From HXMU1420-2 sp017643305 (GTDB lineage: Bacteria; Pseudomonadota; Alphaproteobacteria; Rhodobacterales; Rhodobacteraceae), in contig OZ244249.1 of the NCBI GenBank assembly GCA_965217135.1, positions 1 through 64,000 of the forward strand: a DNA stretch of 64,000 bases, read 5' to 3'. Below, piece after piece: positions 26,559 to 35,320 of the stretch. A program made the position numbers and the translations under genes. Numbering within the stretch: position 1 is the stretch's first letter; each line of letters opens with the position of its first letter. The notes beneath the pieces were generated by a model. The model was not told the DNA's origin. It did not search any database and worked only from the letters and a program-made list of their open reading frames with translations.

Positions 26559-27496
26559 GCGACCAGCTCCGCGCGTCGGTTGCGCGCCAGCAGCTCCATT
26601 GCGGCCATCCGCACGGCCACGCCCATTTCCACCTGTTCCTGGATGACCGACCGGTTGATGTCGTCGGCGATGGTCCCGTCAATCTCCACCCCCCGGTTCA
26701 TCGGACCGGGATGCATGACAATAGCGTCGTGCTTGGCGCGGGCCAGTTTTTCGGCGTCCAGCCCATAGCGGTGATAATATTCGCGTTCGGACGGAATGAA
26801 CCCGCCATCCATCCGTTCCCTCTGCAGACGCAGCATCATCACCACGTCCACGTCCTGCAGGCCTTCTTCCATGTCGTCGAACACCTCAACGCCGAACTCC
26901 GCCACCTTGGATGGCATCAATGTTGGCGGTCCGATCAAACGTACGCGGTTTTCCATCTTTCCCAGCAGCAGGATGTTCGACCGCGCCACGCGCGAATGGG
27001 CAATGTCGCCACAGATCGCGATCGACAGCCGGTGCAGCCGCCCCTTTGCCCGCCGGATGGTCAACGCGTCCAGCAGCGCTTGCGTGGGATGTTCATGCCG
27101 CCCGTCACCGGCATTCAGCACAGCGCAGTTCACTTTTTGTGCCAACAAATCCACGGCGCCAGAATACGGGTGCCGCACCACCAACAAATCCGGGTGCATC
27201 GCGTTCAGCGTCAGCGCCGTGTCGATCAGCGTTTCACCCTTTTTGATCGAACTGGCCTGCATCGCCATGTTCATAACATCCGCACCCAACCGCTTGCCCG
27301 CCAGTTCGAAACTGGCCTGCGTCCGGGTTGAATTTTCAAAGAACATGTTGATCTGCGTCAGCCCCGACAACACGTCTGACCGTTTGTCGGTCCGGCGGTT
27401 CAGATCCACATAGGTTTCTGCAAGATCCAGGATCGCCCCGATATCCGCCGGGCTGAGATGTTCGATGCCAAGCAGATGGCGATGGGTGAACGACAT
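26555..27496 (-). CDS. pyrB: Aspartate carbamoyltransferase catalytic subunit
   Basis: Makes N-carbamoyl-L-aspartate from carbamoyl phosphate and aspartate, the committed step of UMP synthesis. Carbamoyl-phosphate site FFENSTRTQASFE (S-T-R-T), KGETLIDT, the HPTQALLD block and HPGPMNRGVEI are all present. 313 residues from the ATG at 27496, which has GGAGG 6 bases upstream. No pyrI is present; the neighbour pyrC' is the likely partner. Confidence 0.95.
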   Translation of the reverse strand: MSFTHRHLLGIEHLSPADIGAILDLAETYVDLNRRTDKRSDVLSGLTQINMFFENSTRTQASFELAGKRLGADVMNMAMQASSIKKGETLIDTALTLNAMHPDLLVVRHPYSGAVDLLAQKVNCAVLNAGDGRHEHPTQALLDALTIRRAKGRLHRLSIAICGDIAHSRVARSNILLLGKMENRVRLIGPPTLMPSKVAEFGVEVFDDMEEGLQDVDVVMMLRLQRERMDGGFIPSEREYYHRYGLDAEKLARAKHDAIVMHPGPMNRGVEIDGTIADDINRSVIQEQVEMGVAVRMAAMELLARNRRAELVA

Positions 27497-27884
27497 GCAC
27501 GGCCTCCGGGTGATAATGCCGGGGTTATAGGCCTGCACGGTGCGCTGGGCAACGCCACCAGCACCGCTGGGCCAGAATTTGCGCGGGCCGGGTTACCGCA
27601 GCCGGGGTCACCCAAACTTGGTAGTCCAACATTGAGGCATGTACTGCAGCGGACCAAACTCTGCCAAAGCGTGCGCCCTAGTAAGGAGTTTTTCAGTTTA
27701 CCCCTTAATTTCAGTGCTCTTTTCGGTGGGACATACGAAGGTCACAGAAACTTTTACCGTCGATGGTATTAACGCTGTCATGCACATATCTGGGGATGGA
27801 ACACCCGCCAGAGCGTGATCTTTTGGTTCCGGTTTTCTAGGCCATCTCAGCCAATGTATTGTTGGCGATGACCTGAACAGCACC
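27497..27884. other. Gap between pyrB and the secreted-protein gene, with a likely lost 5' coding segment
   Basis: The first part holds the pyrB promoter region. From about 27726 (a GTG) the plus strand reads VTETFTVDGINAVMHISGDG in the same frame as the ORF at 27885, but an in-frame TGA at 27816-27818 separates them. The 22 codons after TGA (27819-27884) continue with plausible coding sequence up to the ATG at 27885. An AAGGAG sequence is at about 27682. Confidence 0.45.
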
Positions 27885-28631
27885 ATGTCGCTGACCGGTT
27901 CCGACGCTGATATCGGTCGGCGCATCAATTACCTCAATCTGGGGAATTCATGGGAGGTGAACCTGAGCTCCACGCGCATTGGTTACATCAATGGCCGGGA
28001 CGGTGGGGACCACAACATCACCCTCAGTTTGGCTAACACCCGGCCCATCAACCTCTATGGCAACAAAAACACCATAAACACTGGCTCGGGTTATGTTGGT
28101 GCCATAGAGACCGAAAAATATACCGGGCTCAACATCAGCCGCGACGTCGGTTCGTTAAAGACGCGCGGAGATGCGCGGGTCAAACTCGCTGGAAATGTTG
28201 ACCTGCTCGAACTCAGAGAAGGTGACCATGACCTGAGGCTCAAAACCGGCTTTGCGGTGAAGTCAAACTTTTCCATGGACGTCCTCAAGGTCCAGAACAA
28301 ACTGATCGAAGTCGACGTTTTTGATGGTGGACGGATCGATTTTTGCGAAGGGAACTCGGCAGGCACCGCCATCGTGATGGAAGGCAGAGGGCGCGTCAGA
28401 AAAACCGACACCTACGCAGGCACCAACGACATCGCCACCGGCGACCGCTGGATCGCCCGCATTAACAGCCGGGAAACTGAAAACATCATCCATATCAGTA
28501 CTGGCGGCATCGGCAGCATGGCCATCAGCGACAATGCAGGCGATCTGCAGATCATCTACCACGGTGGCACAATCCTGCTGGAAGATCTGGCGGGTCAGGT
28601 CCTGTCCGTGTCGGATTTTGTCTTCGTTTAG
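27885..28631 (+). CDS. Repetitive beta-rich protein with type I secretion-like C-terminus; 5' end doubtful
   Basis: 248 residues or more, no enzyme motif. The sequence is rich in Gly, Asp, Asn and beta-prone stretches (NITLSLANTRPINLYGNKN, INTGSGYVGAIE, IHISTGGIGSMAISD), suggesting a beta-solenoid-like secreted or surface protein of the RTX-associated kind. It ends VLSVSDFVFV, nearly the same tail as the RTX protease at 1979 (ending SDFIFV). No ribosome binding site precedes the ATG at 27885, and the same frame continues upstream past a TGA at 27816. Either the true start lies between, or the gene is nonsense-mutated. Confidence 0.6.
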   Translation: MSLTGSDADIGRRINYLNLGNSWEVNLSSTRIGYINGRDGGDHNITLSLANTRPINLYGNKNTINTGSGYVGAIETEKYTGLNISRDVGSLKTRGDARVKLAGNVDLLELREGDHDLRLKTGFAVKSNFSMDVLKVQNKLIEVDVFDGGRIDFCEGNSAGTAIVMEGRGRVRKTDTYAGTNDIATGDRWIARINSRETENIIHISTGGIGSMAISDNAGDLQIIYHGGTILLEDLAGQVLSVSDFVFV

Positions 28632-28660
28632 GCGGAACGCACGGGAAATGAAATTGGATC

Positions 28661-28680
28661 AGGGCGGCACGTGCCGCCCT
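28661..28680. terminator. Bidirectional terminator between convergent genes
   Basis: A perfect 20-base palindrome with arm AGGGCGGCAC, followed on the plus strand by GTTTCATTTC. It lies between the convergent ends of the secreted-protein gene and the DMT permease gene and could serve both. Confidence 0.65.
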
Positions 28681-28695
28681 GTTTCATTTCAAAGC

Positions 28696-29616
28696 CTATG
28701 ATGGGCTGGCAGGCTGCGTCCGGCTTAATATCCCGGAGGCCAGGAAAACTCCGACCGCCACCAAAACCACCCCGACAACCTTCACTGGCGTGATGTGTTC
28801 GCCCAGAAACAACGCCCCGCCGAGCAATGCCAGAATTGGGGTTAGCGCGCCAAAGGCGGCAGCTTCTGCAGCTCCTATGATTTTCACGGCATAACCGAAC
28901 AGGAACATCGCCAGAATGCCGATGATAAAGCTCTGCAGCACGGTCATGATGATGATGTCGCTCAGCCGTGCATCGGTAAACTGCACCTGACCCGTCAAAT
29001 ACAGCAAGGGGGTGGCCGAAACCGTACCCCAGAAAAGGCCGATCACCAGCGCATGCTGTGGGCTCAGCCCGCTTTGTCGGAAAATAACCGAATAGACTGC
29101 CCACAGCCCGGAGCCAGTCAAGAACATCAGATGCCCACGCCAGGCCCCGTCTTCGGCCCCGGCCAGTATTTGCCATAGGCTGACAATGATTGCCCCGGCG
29201 AGGATCATGGCCAATCCCAGCCGGCGGCGCGGCCCGACACGTTCGCCCAGCATGAAGTACGCCGCCAGCGCGGTCCAGAACGGCAACATGCCGGGGGCCA
29301 GTGCCCCGCCATCAGATGCCGGCGCAAAAGACAGTCCCTTGGAAACGACATAAGGAAACGCTGCGCTGGCCCCAAACATCAACATCGCGGAACGCACAGG
29401 CGGCTGCCCGGTCGGCATCACCCCCAGCCGCCACATCAGGGGGATCATGACAATTGCGCCGGGAACCAGCCGCAGTACCAGGATTTCTTCCACGGTGAAG
29501 CTGCCCTGCACTGCAAATCGGGTCACCAGTATGAATGCGGCCCAGATCGTCACTGTGGCCAATGCAGCCGCCAGTCCGAGCGACCGGGACGGGGCCCGTG
29601 TCGTGGCAAGGGTCAT
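28696..29616 (-). CDS. EamA/DMT-family permease
   Basis: Inner-membrane protein of 306 residues with ten hydrophobic segments arranged as two EamA repeats (about 10-135 and 150-290), typical of drug/metabolite exporters. The first repeat ends with LGERVGPRRRLGLAMILAG and the second with LGEHITPVKVVGVVLVAVG, the conserved glutamate loop of the family. Substrate unknown. A second DMT permease lies at 40096. Confidence 0.88.
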   Translation of the reverse strand: MTLATTRAPSRSLGLAAALATVTIWAAFILVTRFAVQGSFTVEEILVLRLVPGAIVMIPLMWRLGVMPTGQPPVRSAMLMFGASAAFPYVVSKGLSFAPASDGGALAPGMLPFWTALAAYFMLGERVGPRRRLGLAMILAGAIIVSLWQILAGAEDGAWRGHLMFLTGSGLWAVYSVIFRQSGLSPQHALVIGLFWGTVSATPLLYLTGQVQFTDARLSDIIIMTVLQSFIIGILAMFLFGYAVKIIGAAEAAAFGALTPILALLGGALFLGEHITPVKVVGVVLVAVGVFLASGILSRTQPASPS

Positions 29617-29723
29617 CCAACTATCCTTTGTCGGGGTGTTACATCCCCGGACTTAACGGTTTTCTCAGGCCGGGGACAAGCAGATCGGGCAGAATTTACC
29701 GCGCTCTCACACGCGCCACCCAA

Positions 29724-29951
29724 TCAGCCATCATGTTTCCACCGGACCGGGTCGATACACGGGGTCGGCAACCCCTCAGCGACCATAAAAGACGTCGCCA
29801 TCGGTCTAGATCCTTTCCAGATCGTGTTGTCCGCCGGTTCATCGAAGGTGGAAAAGATGTGGTTGAGAAAGCCCACCTGCTTTTCTGGAGCCATCAGTGC
29901 AGAGCGCGGCATCAACCCTACAACATCCGCAAACAGGATCGCAGTTCGATC
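29724..29951 (-). pseudogene. Fragment of a class III adenylate/guanylate cyclase
   Basis: The frame reads TAILFADVVGLMPRSALMAP and then VGFLNHIFSTFDE, the start of a class III cyclase catalytic domain (usual text VLFADVVGFTP...). FADVVG includes the first metal-binding Asp. After this, the Asp-containing GDAYMVAGGLP block appears only as a damaged TSFMVAEGLP, and the frame stops at 29724. The rest of the catalytic domain is missing, and no upstream domain can be read cleanly. I regard it as a relic. Confidence 0.55.
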
Positions 29952-30242
29952 CAAACCGTAAGCATCCGCGCAACCAGTTTCAGCGTCCGGCGTTTGCGCT
30001 GGGTGCGCGTCGTCACACCGGTCAACCCGGCGTTCAGATTGATCTGCATCCAGCGTGGCCCAGATTGCTTGGTTCCGGTCCCGCCTCGGGTCAATGACGT
30101 CTTGCCGGACCTGTAGAGATCCTATCACTGGGAGGGTTTCGACCGATACGCAAAGCTGTCTGGGGGGCTGAACACGGGTGGTCTAGAGTGCACGTCTTGT
30201 GAATCACTCCCGAAAACCTTGCTCTGTTCCTTATAAAAAATG
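29952..30242. other. Gap without a recognisable gene
   Basis: This stretch, together with 29617-29723, forms a gene-poor region of about 630 bases between the DMT permease and rpsU, broken only by the cyclase fragment. Minus-strand frames upstream of the fragment are open but match no family I know. No repeat or RNA gene was seen. Confidence 0.35.
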
Positions 30243-30272
30243 AAAAACCCCCGCGAGCGGCGCTCCGGGGGT
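30243..30272 (-). terminator. Rho-independent terminator of rpsU
   Basis: On the minus strand ACCCCCGGAGCG pairs with CGCTCGCGGGGGT (one bulge) and TTTTTCATTTTTT follows, a classic intrinsic terminator 35 bases after the rpsU stop. Confidence 0.85.
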
Positions 30273-30307
30273 CGTCCAATTTTTTTGTTCGTCAAAAGGC
30301 GGTCCGC

Positions 30308-30514
30308 TCAGAGCAGCCCTTCGCGCTGGGCCTTTTTGCGCGCCAGCTTGCGGGCGCGGCGGATCGCTTCTGCCTTCTCACGTGCCTTTTTTTCGGACGG
30401 CTTCTCGAAATGTTGCTTCAGCTTCATTTCACGAAACACACCCTCGCGCTGAAGTTTCTTCTTCAGTGCGCGCAGCGCTTGATCGACATTGTTGTCGCGA
30501 ACACTAACCTGCAT
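30308..30514 (-). CDS. rpsU: 30S ribosomal protein S21
   Basis: 68-residue basic protein of the small subunit, needed for initiation. It begins MQVSVRDNNVDQALRALKKK, the S21 signature, and ends in the usual Arg/Lys-rich helix (KARKLARKKAQREGLL-like). It is monocistronic here, with its own terminator, and divergent from coq9. Confidence 0.96.
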   Translation of the reverse strand: MQVSVRDNNVDQALRALKKKLQREGVFREMKLKQHFEKPSEKKAREKAEAIRRARKLARKKAQREGLL

Positions 30515-30626
30515 GTGGTTTTCACCACCTTTCTGTCTGGAGTTGCATGGAATTGCAGGAGGTAGCCGTATAGCAAGGGCGTGCTAACTTGTCCAGTACA
30601 CGGATTCGAAGGGAACAGAGACCGAT

Positions 30627-31313
30627 ATGCCAGATTATGACAGTACAGACACCCTGTTGGACGCGGCCCTGCTGCATGTGGCTTTCGACGGCTGGTCCGA
30701 GGCAACGTTTGCGGCCGCGATCCGCGATTCGGGGCTGGATGAAGGTCTGGCGCGCGGGATTTGTCCGCGCGGGGCGGTCGATCTGGCTTTGGCCTATCAC
30801 CGCCGGGGTGACCGGGAGATGGCTGACCGACTGGCCGCCATGGACTTCGATGCGTTGCGCATTCGTGAACGGATCATGACTGCCGTGCGCACCCGACTGG
30901 AAGTCGTGGAGGATAAGGAGGCCGTTCGCCGTGGTATGACATTGTTTTCATTGCCACATCACGCGCTGGACGGGGCTCGGGCGATTTGGGAAACCTGTGA
31001 CCAGATCTGGACGCTGGTGGGGGACACCTCCACCGACGGAAACTGGTATTCGAAGCGCGCCATTCTCAGTGGCGTCTATTCCAGTACGGTGCTCTTCTGG
31101 CTGGGCGATGACAGTCCTGATCATCATGCCACATGGGAGTTTCTGGATCGGCGCATTGAAAACGTCATGAAGTTCGAAAAGGTCAAGGCACAGGTCAATG
31201 ACAACCCGGTACTCAAGCCGTTCGCCGCCTTGCCGAACTGGGTTATGGGCCAGATTCGTGCACCTCGCCGTGATGTGGGTATGCCGGGTACGCGCCATCG
31301 TGGCTCAAGATAA
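30627..31313 (+). CDS. coq9: COQ9 family protein (ubiquinone biosynthesis)
   Basis: Lipid-binding helper of ubiquinone synthesis related to TetR in fold. 228 residues, mostly helical. The N-terminal part (LLDAALLHVAFDGWSEATFAAA) resembles the COQ9 helix-turn-helix-like start, and the C-terminal part has the TSTDGNWYSKRAILSGVYSSTV block, which is strongly conserved in COQ9 (the W-Y-x-K-R stretch near the lipid pocket). It is divergent from rpsU and upstream of two quinone oxidoreductase genes. Quinone biosynthesis also appears at ubiA. Confidence 0.88.
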   Translation: MPDYDSTDTLLDAALLHVAFDGWSEATFAAAIRDSGLDEGLARGICPRGAVDLALAYHRRGDREMADRLAAMDFDALRIRERIMTAVRTRLEVVEDKEAVRRGMTLFSLPHHALDGARAIWETCDQIWTLVGDTSTDGNWYSKRAILSGVYSSTVLFWLGDDSPDHHATWEFLDRRIENVMKFEKVKAQVNDNPVLKPFAALPNWVMGQIRAPRRDVGMPGTRHRGSR

Positions 31314-31395
31314 GCCTCTGCACTTTTGAGCTGTTTCCGCATTCCTGTCGTCTGATTGCGATGATAGCGTTGCTCGAAACAGGGGATTTTCGATC

Positions 31396-32382
31396 ATGAC
31401 AGAAACGATGCGCGCGATAGAAATTTCCGAGCCTGGTGGCCCGGAGGTCCTGCGCTTAACCGACCGACCAGTGCCACAGCCCGGCCATGGGCAGGTCGTG
31501 CTGAGGGTTGCTTATGCCGGGGTGAACCGCCCGGACGCCTTGCAACGCGCAGGGGCCTATGATCCGCCGCCTGGGGCCAGCGACCTGCCAGGGCTGGAAG
31601 CTTCGGGTGAAGTGGCAGCCGTTGGTCCTGGGGTGAGCGAATACAAGGTCGGTGATAAGGTCTGCGGCCTGCTACCTGGCGGTGGCTATGCGGAATACGT
31701 CTCAACCCCAGCCGCGCATTGTCTGCCGGTTCCAGCCGGCATGGGCATGAAAGAAGCCGCTTGCCTGCCGGAAACCTTCTTTACCGTCTGGACAAACGTA
31801 TTCATGCGCGGCGGGCTCAAGGCGGGGGAACGCATTCTTATCCACGGCGGCTCTAGTGGGATTGGCACGACTGCGATCCAGTTGGCCAACGCCTTTGGAG
31901 CACGCGTTTTCGTCACCGCTGGGTCCGAAGAGAAATGCCAGGCCTGCCGCGATCTGGGGGCCGAAGTGGCTATCAATTATCGCGAAGAAGATTTTGTTAA
32001 AATCATGAGGGGCGAAGGTGGGGCGAACCTGGTCCTCGACATGGTCGGGGGTGATTACATCCCGCGCAACGTCAAGGCGATGGCGATGGAAGGGCGCATG
32101 GTGCACATTGCGTTCCTGAAAGCACCCAAGGCAAAGCTGAATTTTGCGCAGATCATGGTACGGCGCCTGACCATCACGGGCTCAACCCTTCGCCCGCAGA
32201 GCGATCTGGCCAAGGCCCGTATTGCGCAGGACTTGCGCGAAGCGGTCTGGCCTCTGCTGGAAGCGGGGCGCGTCGCCCCGGTGATGGACAGCGAGTTTCC
32301 GCTTGAGGATGCAGCGGGCGCGCATGCCCGGATGGAAAGCTCTGAACATATTGGAAAGATCGTGCTGAAGGTCGGCACATAG
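31396..32382 (+). CDS. NAD(P)H-quinone oxidoreductase, zinc-free MDR family (PIG3-like)
   Basis: 328-residue medium-chain dehydrogenase/reductase. The start MRAIEISEPGGPEVLRL and the segment YAGVNRPDALQRAGAYDPPP are typical of the TP53I3/PIG3 quinone reductases. The Rossmann motif is GGSSGIGTTAIQLANAFGA (about 152-170). The zinc-ligating Cys/His of alcohol dehydrogenases are absent. It likely reduces quinones with NADPH. An 11-base gap separates it from a second quinone reductase. Confidence 0.87.
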   Translation: MTETMRAIEISEPGGPEVLRLTDRPVPQPGHGQVVLRVAYAGVNRPDALQRAGAYDPPPGASDLPGLEASGEVAAVGPGVSEYKVGDKVCGLLPGGGYAEYVSTPAAHCLPVPAGMGMKEAACLPETFFTVWTNVFMRGGLKAGERILIHGGSSGIGTTAIQLANAFGARVFVTAGSEEKCQACRDLGAEVAINYREEDFVKIMRGEGGANLVLDMVGGDYIPRNVKAMAMEGRMVHIAFLKAPKAKLNFAQIMVRRLTITGSTLRPQSDLAKARIAQDLREAVWPLLEAGRVAPVMDSEFPLEDAAGAHARMESSEHIGKIVLKVGT

Positions 32383-32393
32383 AGAGGAAACAC

Positions 32394-33368
32394 ATGGCAC
32401 TGACAGCGATTATCGAAGCCCATGGCGGGCCAGAGGAATTCAAGTTGGTCGACCGCGAGGTCGGAGAGCCCGGCCCAGGCGAAATTCGGATTGCGCACAA
32501 GTCCTGCGGTCTGAATTTTATCGACGTTTACCAGCGCACCGGGCTTTACCCGATGGAGCTGCCCCATGCGCTGGGCATGGAAGCCGCCGGTATCGTGGAA
32601 GCCGTGGGTGAAGGTGTGACACATCTGAAGCCAGGTGGCCGGGCTGCCTATGCCGCCAACCCGCCGGGCGCCTACTGCGAAGCGCGGGTGATGCCCGCCG
32701 CGCAGGTTTGTCCGATGCCCGATGACGTGTCTTTTGATGATGCGGCTGCGGCCATGCTTAAGGGTCTGACCGTGCAGTATCTGTTCCATCGCACCACTCC
32801 ACTAAAGGCGGGCGATACCGTGCTGTTCCACGCCGCCGCTGGCGGCGTTGGGTTGATCGCCTGCCAGTGGGCGAAATCCGAAGGCATTACACTGATCGGC
32901 ACGGCTGGGTCGGACGACAAATGCGCGCTGGCGCTGGAATATGGTGCCGATCACTGCATCAACTACAACGCCGAAGATTTTGCGCCGAAGGTTCGCGAGT
33001 TGACTGGTGGCGTCGGTGTCGATGCGGTTATGGATGGCGTAGGGGCCACCACATTCGAAGGCTCGCTCGATTCGCTCAAACCGCTCGGCATGCTGATGTC
33101 GTTCGGGAACGCCAGCGGACCGGTGCCGCCCTTCAGCCTTGGCATCCTCGGGCCCAAAGGCTCGCTCAAGGTGACCCGGCCAACGCTGTTTACGCATATC
33201 GCTGACCATGCAGCATGCCAGGACATGGCAGCAATGTTGTTTGGCAAGATGCAGTCCGGCGCGGTGAAAATGCGCATCGACCAGCGTTTCCCGCTGGCCG
33301 AGGTGGCAGATGCCCATCGGGCGTTGGAAGCGCGGAAAACCACCGGCTCCACCGTGTTGGAGCTTTGA
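32394..33368 (+). CDS. qor: Quinone oxidoreductase, QorA type
   Basis: 324 residues, NADPH:quinone reductase of the zinc-free MDR group. It shows HKSCGLNFIDVYQRTGLYP (the QorA N-terminal block), the nucleotide-binding AAAGGVGLIACQWAKSEG and the C-terminal RFPLAEVADAHRALEARKTT. The ribosome binding site GAGAGGAAAC precedes the ATG. It is co-directional with and 11 bases after the PIG3-like gene, and 3 bases before the small paralogous gene at 33372, so the three probably form one transcript. Confidence 0.9.
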   Translation: MALTAIIEAHGGPEEFKLVDREVGEPGPGEIRIAHKSCGLNFIDVYQRTGLYPMELPHALGMEAAGIVEAVGEGVTHLKPGGRAAYAANPPGAYCEARVMPAAQVCPMPDDVSFDDAAAAMLKGLTVQYLFHRTTPLKAGDTVLFHAAAGGVGLIACQWAKSEGITLIGTAGSDDKCALALEYGADHCINYNAEDFAPKVRELTGGVGVDAVMDGVGATTFEGSLDSLKPLGMLMSFGNASGPVPPFSLGILGPKGSLKVTRPTLFTHIADHAACQDMAAMLFGKMQSGAVKMRIDQRFPLAEVADAHRALEARKTTGSTVLEL

Positions 33369-33371
33369 TAG

Positions 33372-33863
33372 ATGCTGCGCCATTTCATTCTGACGTTTGC
33401 CATGGCTGGGCTGACGACCGGCCTTGCCGCTGCACAGGACCTGCGCGATTTCGGCTTTACCGAAGGCTGGAACATCATGGTGGATCCGCAGATGGGCAAT
33501 GGGTGTCTAATCCAGCGGGCCGTCAGCGAAAACAGTGTGGTGCGCATCGGCTACGATGCCACCAACACGCGCGGCTATGTCACCGTATTTGACCGCAAAT
33601 GGGGCCAGATCCGGAGCGGCCAGACCTACCCGGTGCGCTTTGATCTGGATGGTCAAAGCTATGAGGCGACGGCCACGGGGTTTCAGCTGGGTAATGTGCC
33701 GGGCGCCGGGATCTTTTTCACCGATCGTGCGTTTCTGGATGACATTGCGAAGAAGCGAGTGATGAGCATTTATGGCCAGAACGGCCATGTGATGGATATC
33801 AACCTGCATGGGTCAGCCAACGCGTTGAAACACGCCAGGGACTGTCAGGCGCAGCAGGGGTAG
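33372..33863 (+). CDS. Uncharacterised secreted protein with MGNGCLIQ motif
   Basis: 163 residues. A clear signal peptide (MLRHFILTFAMAGLTTGLAAAQ) is followed by a compact domain containing GWNIMVDPQMGNGCLIQ, SVVRIGYD, and a final Cys. The same domain occurs at 23111-23581, so this is a paralogous family; I do not recognise it and can give no function. Two conserved Cys (in GNGC and near the C-terminus, RDC here and IQC there) could form a disulfide in the periplasm. It starts 3 bases after the qor stop. Confidence 0.8.
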   Translation: MLRHFILTFAMAGLTTGLAAAQDLRDFGFTEGWNIMVDPQMGNGCLIQRAVSENSVVRIGYDATNTRGYVTVFDRKWGQIRSGQTYPVRFDLDGQSYEATATGFQLGNVPGAGIFFTDRAFLDDIAKKRVMSIYGQNGHVMDINLHGSANALKHARDCQAQQG

Positions 33864-33889
33864 GCCAGGGCGTGCGCCCTGCGAAGGGT

Positions 33890-35260
33890 TCAGTAGCTGA
33901 ATTCGCCGTAGATGCGAGACAGGTCCCCGTCCCACGCGCCATTGTAGCACGCCAGTAGTTCATCGGCCGGCGAATGGCCGGTTTCGATGCTGTCTTTCAG
34001 CGCGTTCAGGAAATGGGTTTCGTCGGGGATCAGACCGCCGGCGCCGGGACGCGCACGGGCCTTCAGCCCGGCTTCAGATATCGCGACAGCCTCACGCGTC
34101 AGATCGATCATCGACAGATTTCCGACCTTGGCTGCCATGCCATCCACGCTGGCCGCAACCCGCAAGGCTTCGCGCGTTTCCGCGTCCCAGCCTTTGACCA
34201 TATCCCACGCAGCATCCAGTGCTGTCTGGTCATAGGTCAGCCCAACCCAAAACGCTGGAAGAGCACACAGACGCCGCCACGGGCCCCCATCCGCGCCGCG
34301 CATTTCAATGAACTTCTTAACGCGCGCCTCAGGGAACAGCGTGGTCAGGTGATCGGCCCAGTCGCTCAGCGTCGGGGTTTCCCCTGGTAGCGCTGGCAGC
34401 TCTCCCTTCAGGAAATCGCGGAATGACTGGCCCAGCGCATCGATGTATTCCCCATCGCGGTATACAAAATACATTGGCACATCGAGCGCGTATTCCACCC
34501 ACCGGTCGAACCCGAAACCTTCATCGAACACGAACGGCACCATGCCCGTACGAGCCGCGTCCAGATCGCGCCAGACCCGGGCCCTCCAGCTTTTGTGCCC
34601 GTTTGGTTTGCCTTCGAAGAAAGGGGAGTTGGAAAACAGGGCAGTGGCAATCGGCTGCATGGCTATTGCGACGCGCATCTTCTTGACCATGTCTGCCTCG
34701 GACGAGAAATCGAGGTTGACCTGCACCGTGCAGGTCCGGCGCATCATAACGCGGCCCATGGTGCCGACCTTTTGCATGTAGCTGTCCATAAGCTTGTAGC
34801 GGCCCTTGGGCATCATCGGCATGTCTTCGTGGGTCCATTCCGGCGCCGCGCCCAGCCCGATGAAACCCACGCCGATCCGGTCGGCAATGTCTTTAACGTC
34901 GGCCAGGTGTGCGTTCACCTCGTCACAAGTTTCGTGAATGGTTTCCAGCGGCGCGCCACTCAACTCCAACTGTCCACCGGGTTCGAGCGAGATGTTTGCG
35001 CCATCCTTGGTCAGCCCGATCAGGTTGCCGCCTTCTTCCAGTGGCGCCCAGCCGTGCCCGTCACGCAGCCCTTCCAGGATTGCCAGAATGGACCGTTCGC
35101 CCGCGTAGGGCAGCGGGCGTTGTGTGTCTTTGCAATAGCCAAATTTTTCGTGCTCGGTGCCGATACGCCAGTCTTCGCGCGGCTTGCAGCCAGCGGCCAG
35201 ATACTCGGCCAATTGTTCATAGCGCTCAATCGGACCGCCGCCGGATTGGGGAATAGACAT
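33890..35260 (-). CDS. gshA: Glutamate-cysteine ligase
   Basis: First step of glutathione synthesis: ATP-dependent joining of glutamate (gamma-carboxyl) to cysteine. 456 residues, of the plant/alphaproteobacterial type: GTEHEKFGY near the N-terminus, the ANISLEPGGQLELSG block that binds substrate and metal, RRTCTVQVNLDF, and LFSNSPFFEGKPNG. GGAG precedes the ATG at 35260. It is convergent with the small paralogue at 33372. Confidence 0.93.
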   Translation of the reverse strand: MSIPQSGGGPIERYEQLAEYLAAGCKPREDWRIGTEHEKFGYCKDTQRPLPYAGERSILAILEGLRDGHGWAPLEEGGNLIGLTKDGANISLEPGGQLELSGAPLETIHETCDEVNAHLADVKDIADRIGVGFIGLGAAPEWTHEDMPMMPKGRYKLMDSYMQKVGTMGRVMMRRTCTVQVNLDFSSEADMVKKMRVAIAMQPIATALFSNSPFFEGKPNGHKSWRARVWRDLDAARTGMVPFVFDEGFGFDRWVEYALDVPMYFVYRDGEYIDALGQSFRDFLKGELPALPGETPTLSDWADHLTTLFPEARVKKFIEMRGADGGPWRRLCALPAFWVGLTYDQTALDAAWDMVKGWDAETREALRVAASVDGMAAKVGNLSMIDLTREAVAISEAGLKARARPGAGGLIPDETHFLNALKDSIETGHSPADELLACYNGAWDGDLSRIYGEFSY

Positions 35261-35320
35261 GGCAAGGCTCCGATGGTTGACCCGTTTCGTGCTCAGAGGT
35301 GCGATGAAATGCAGGGGGTG

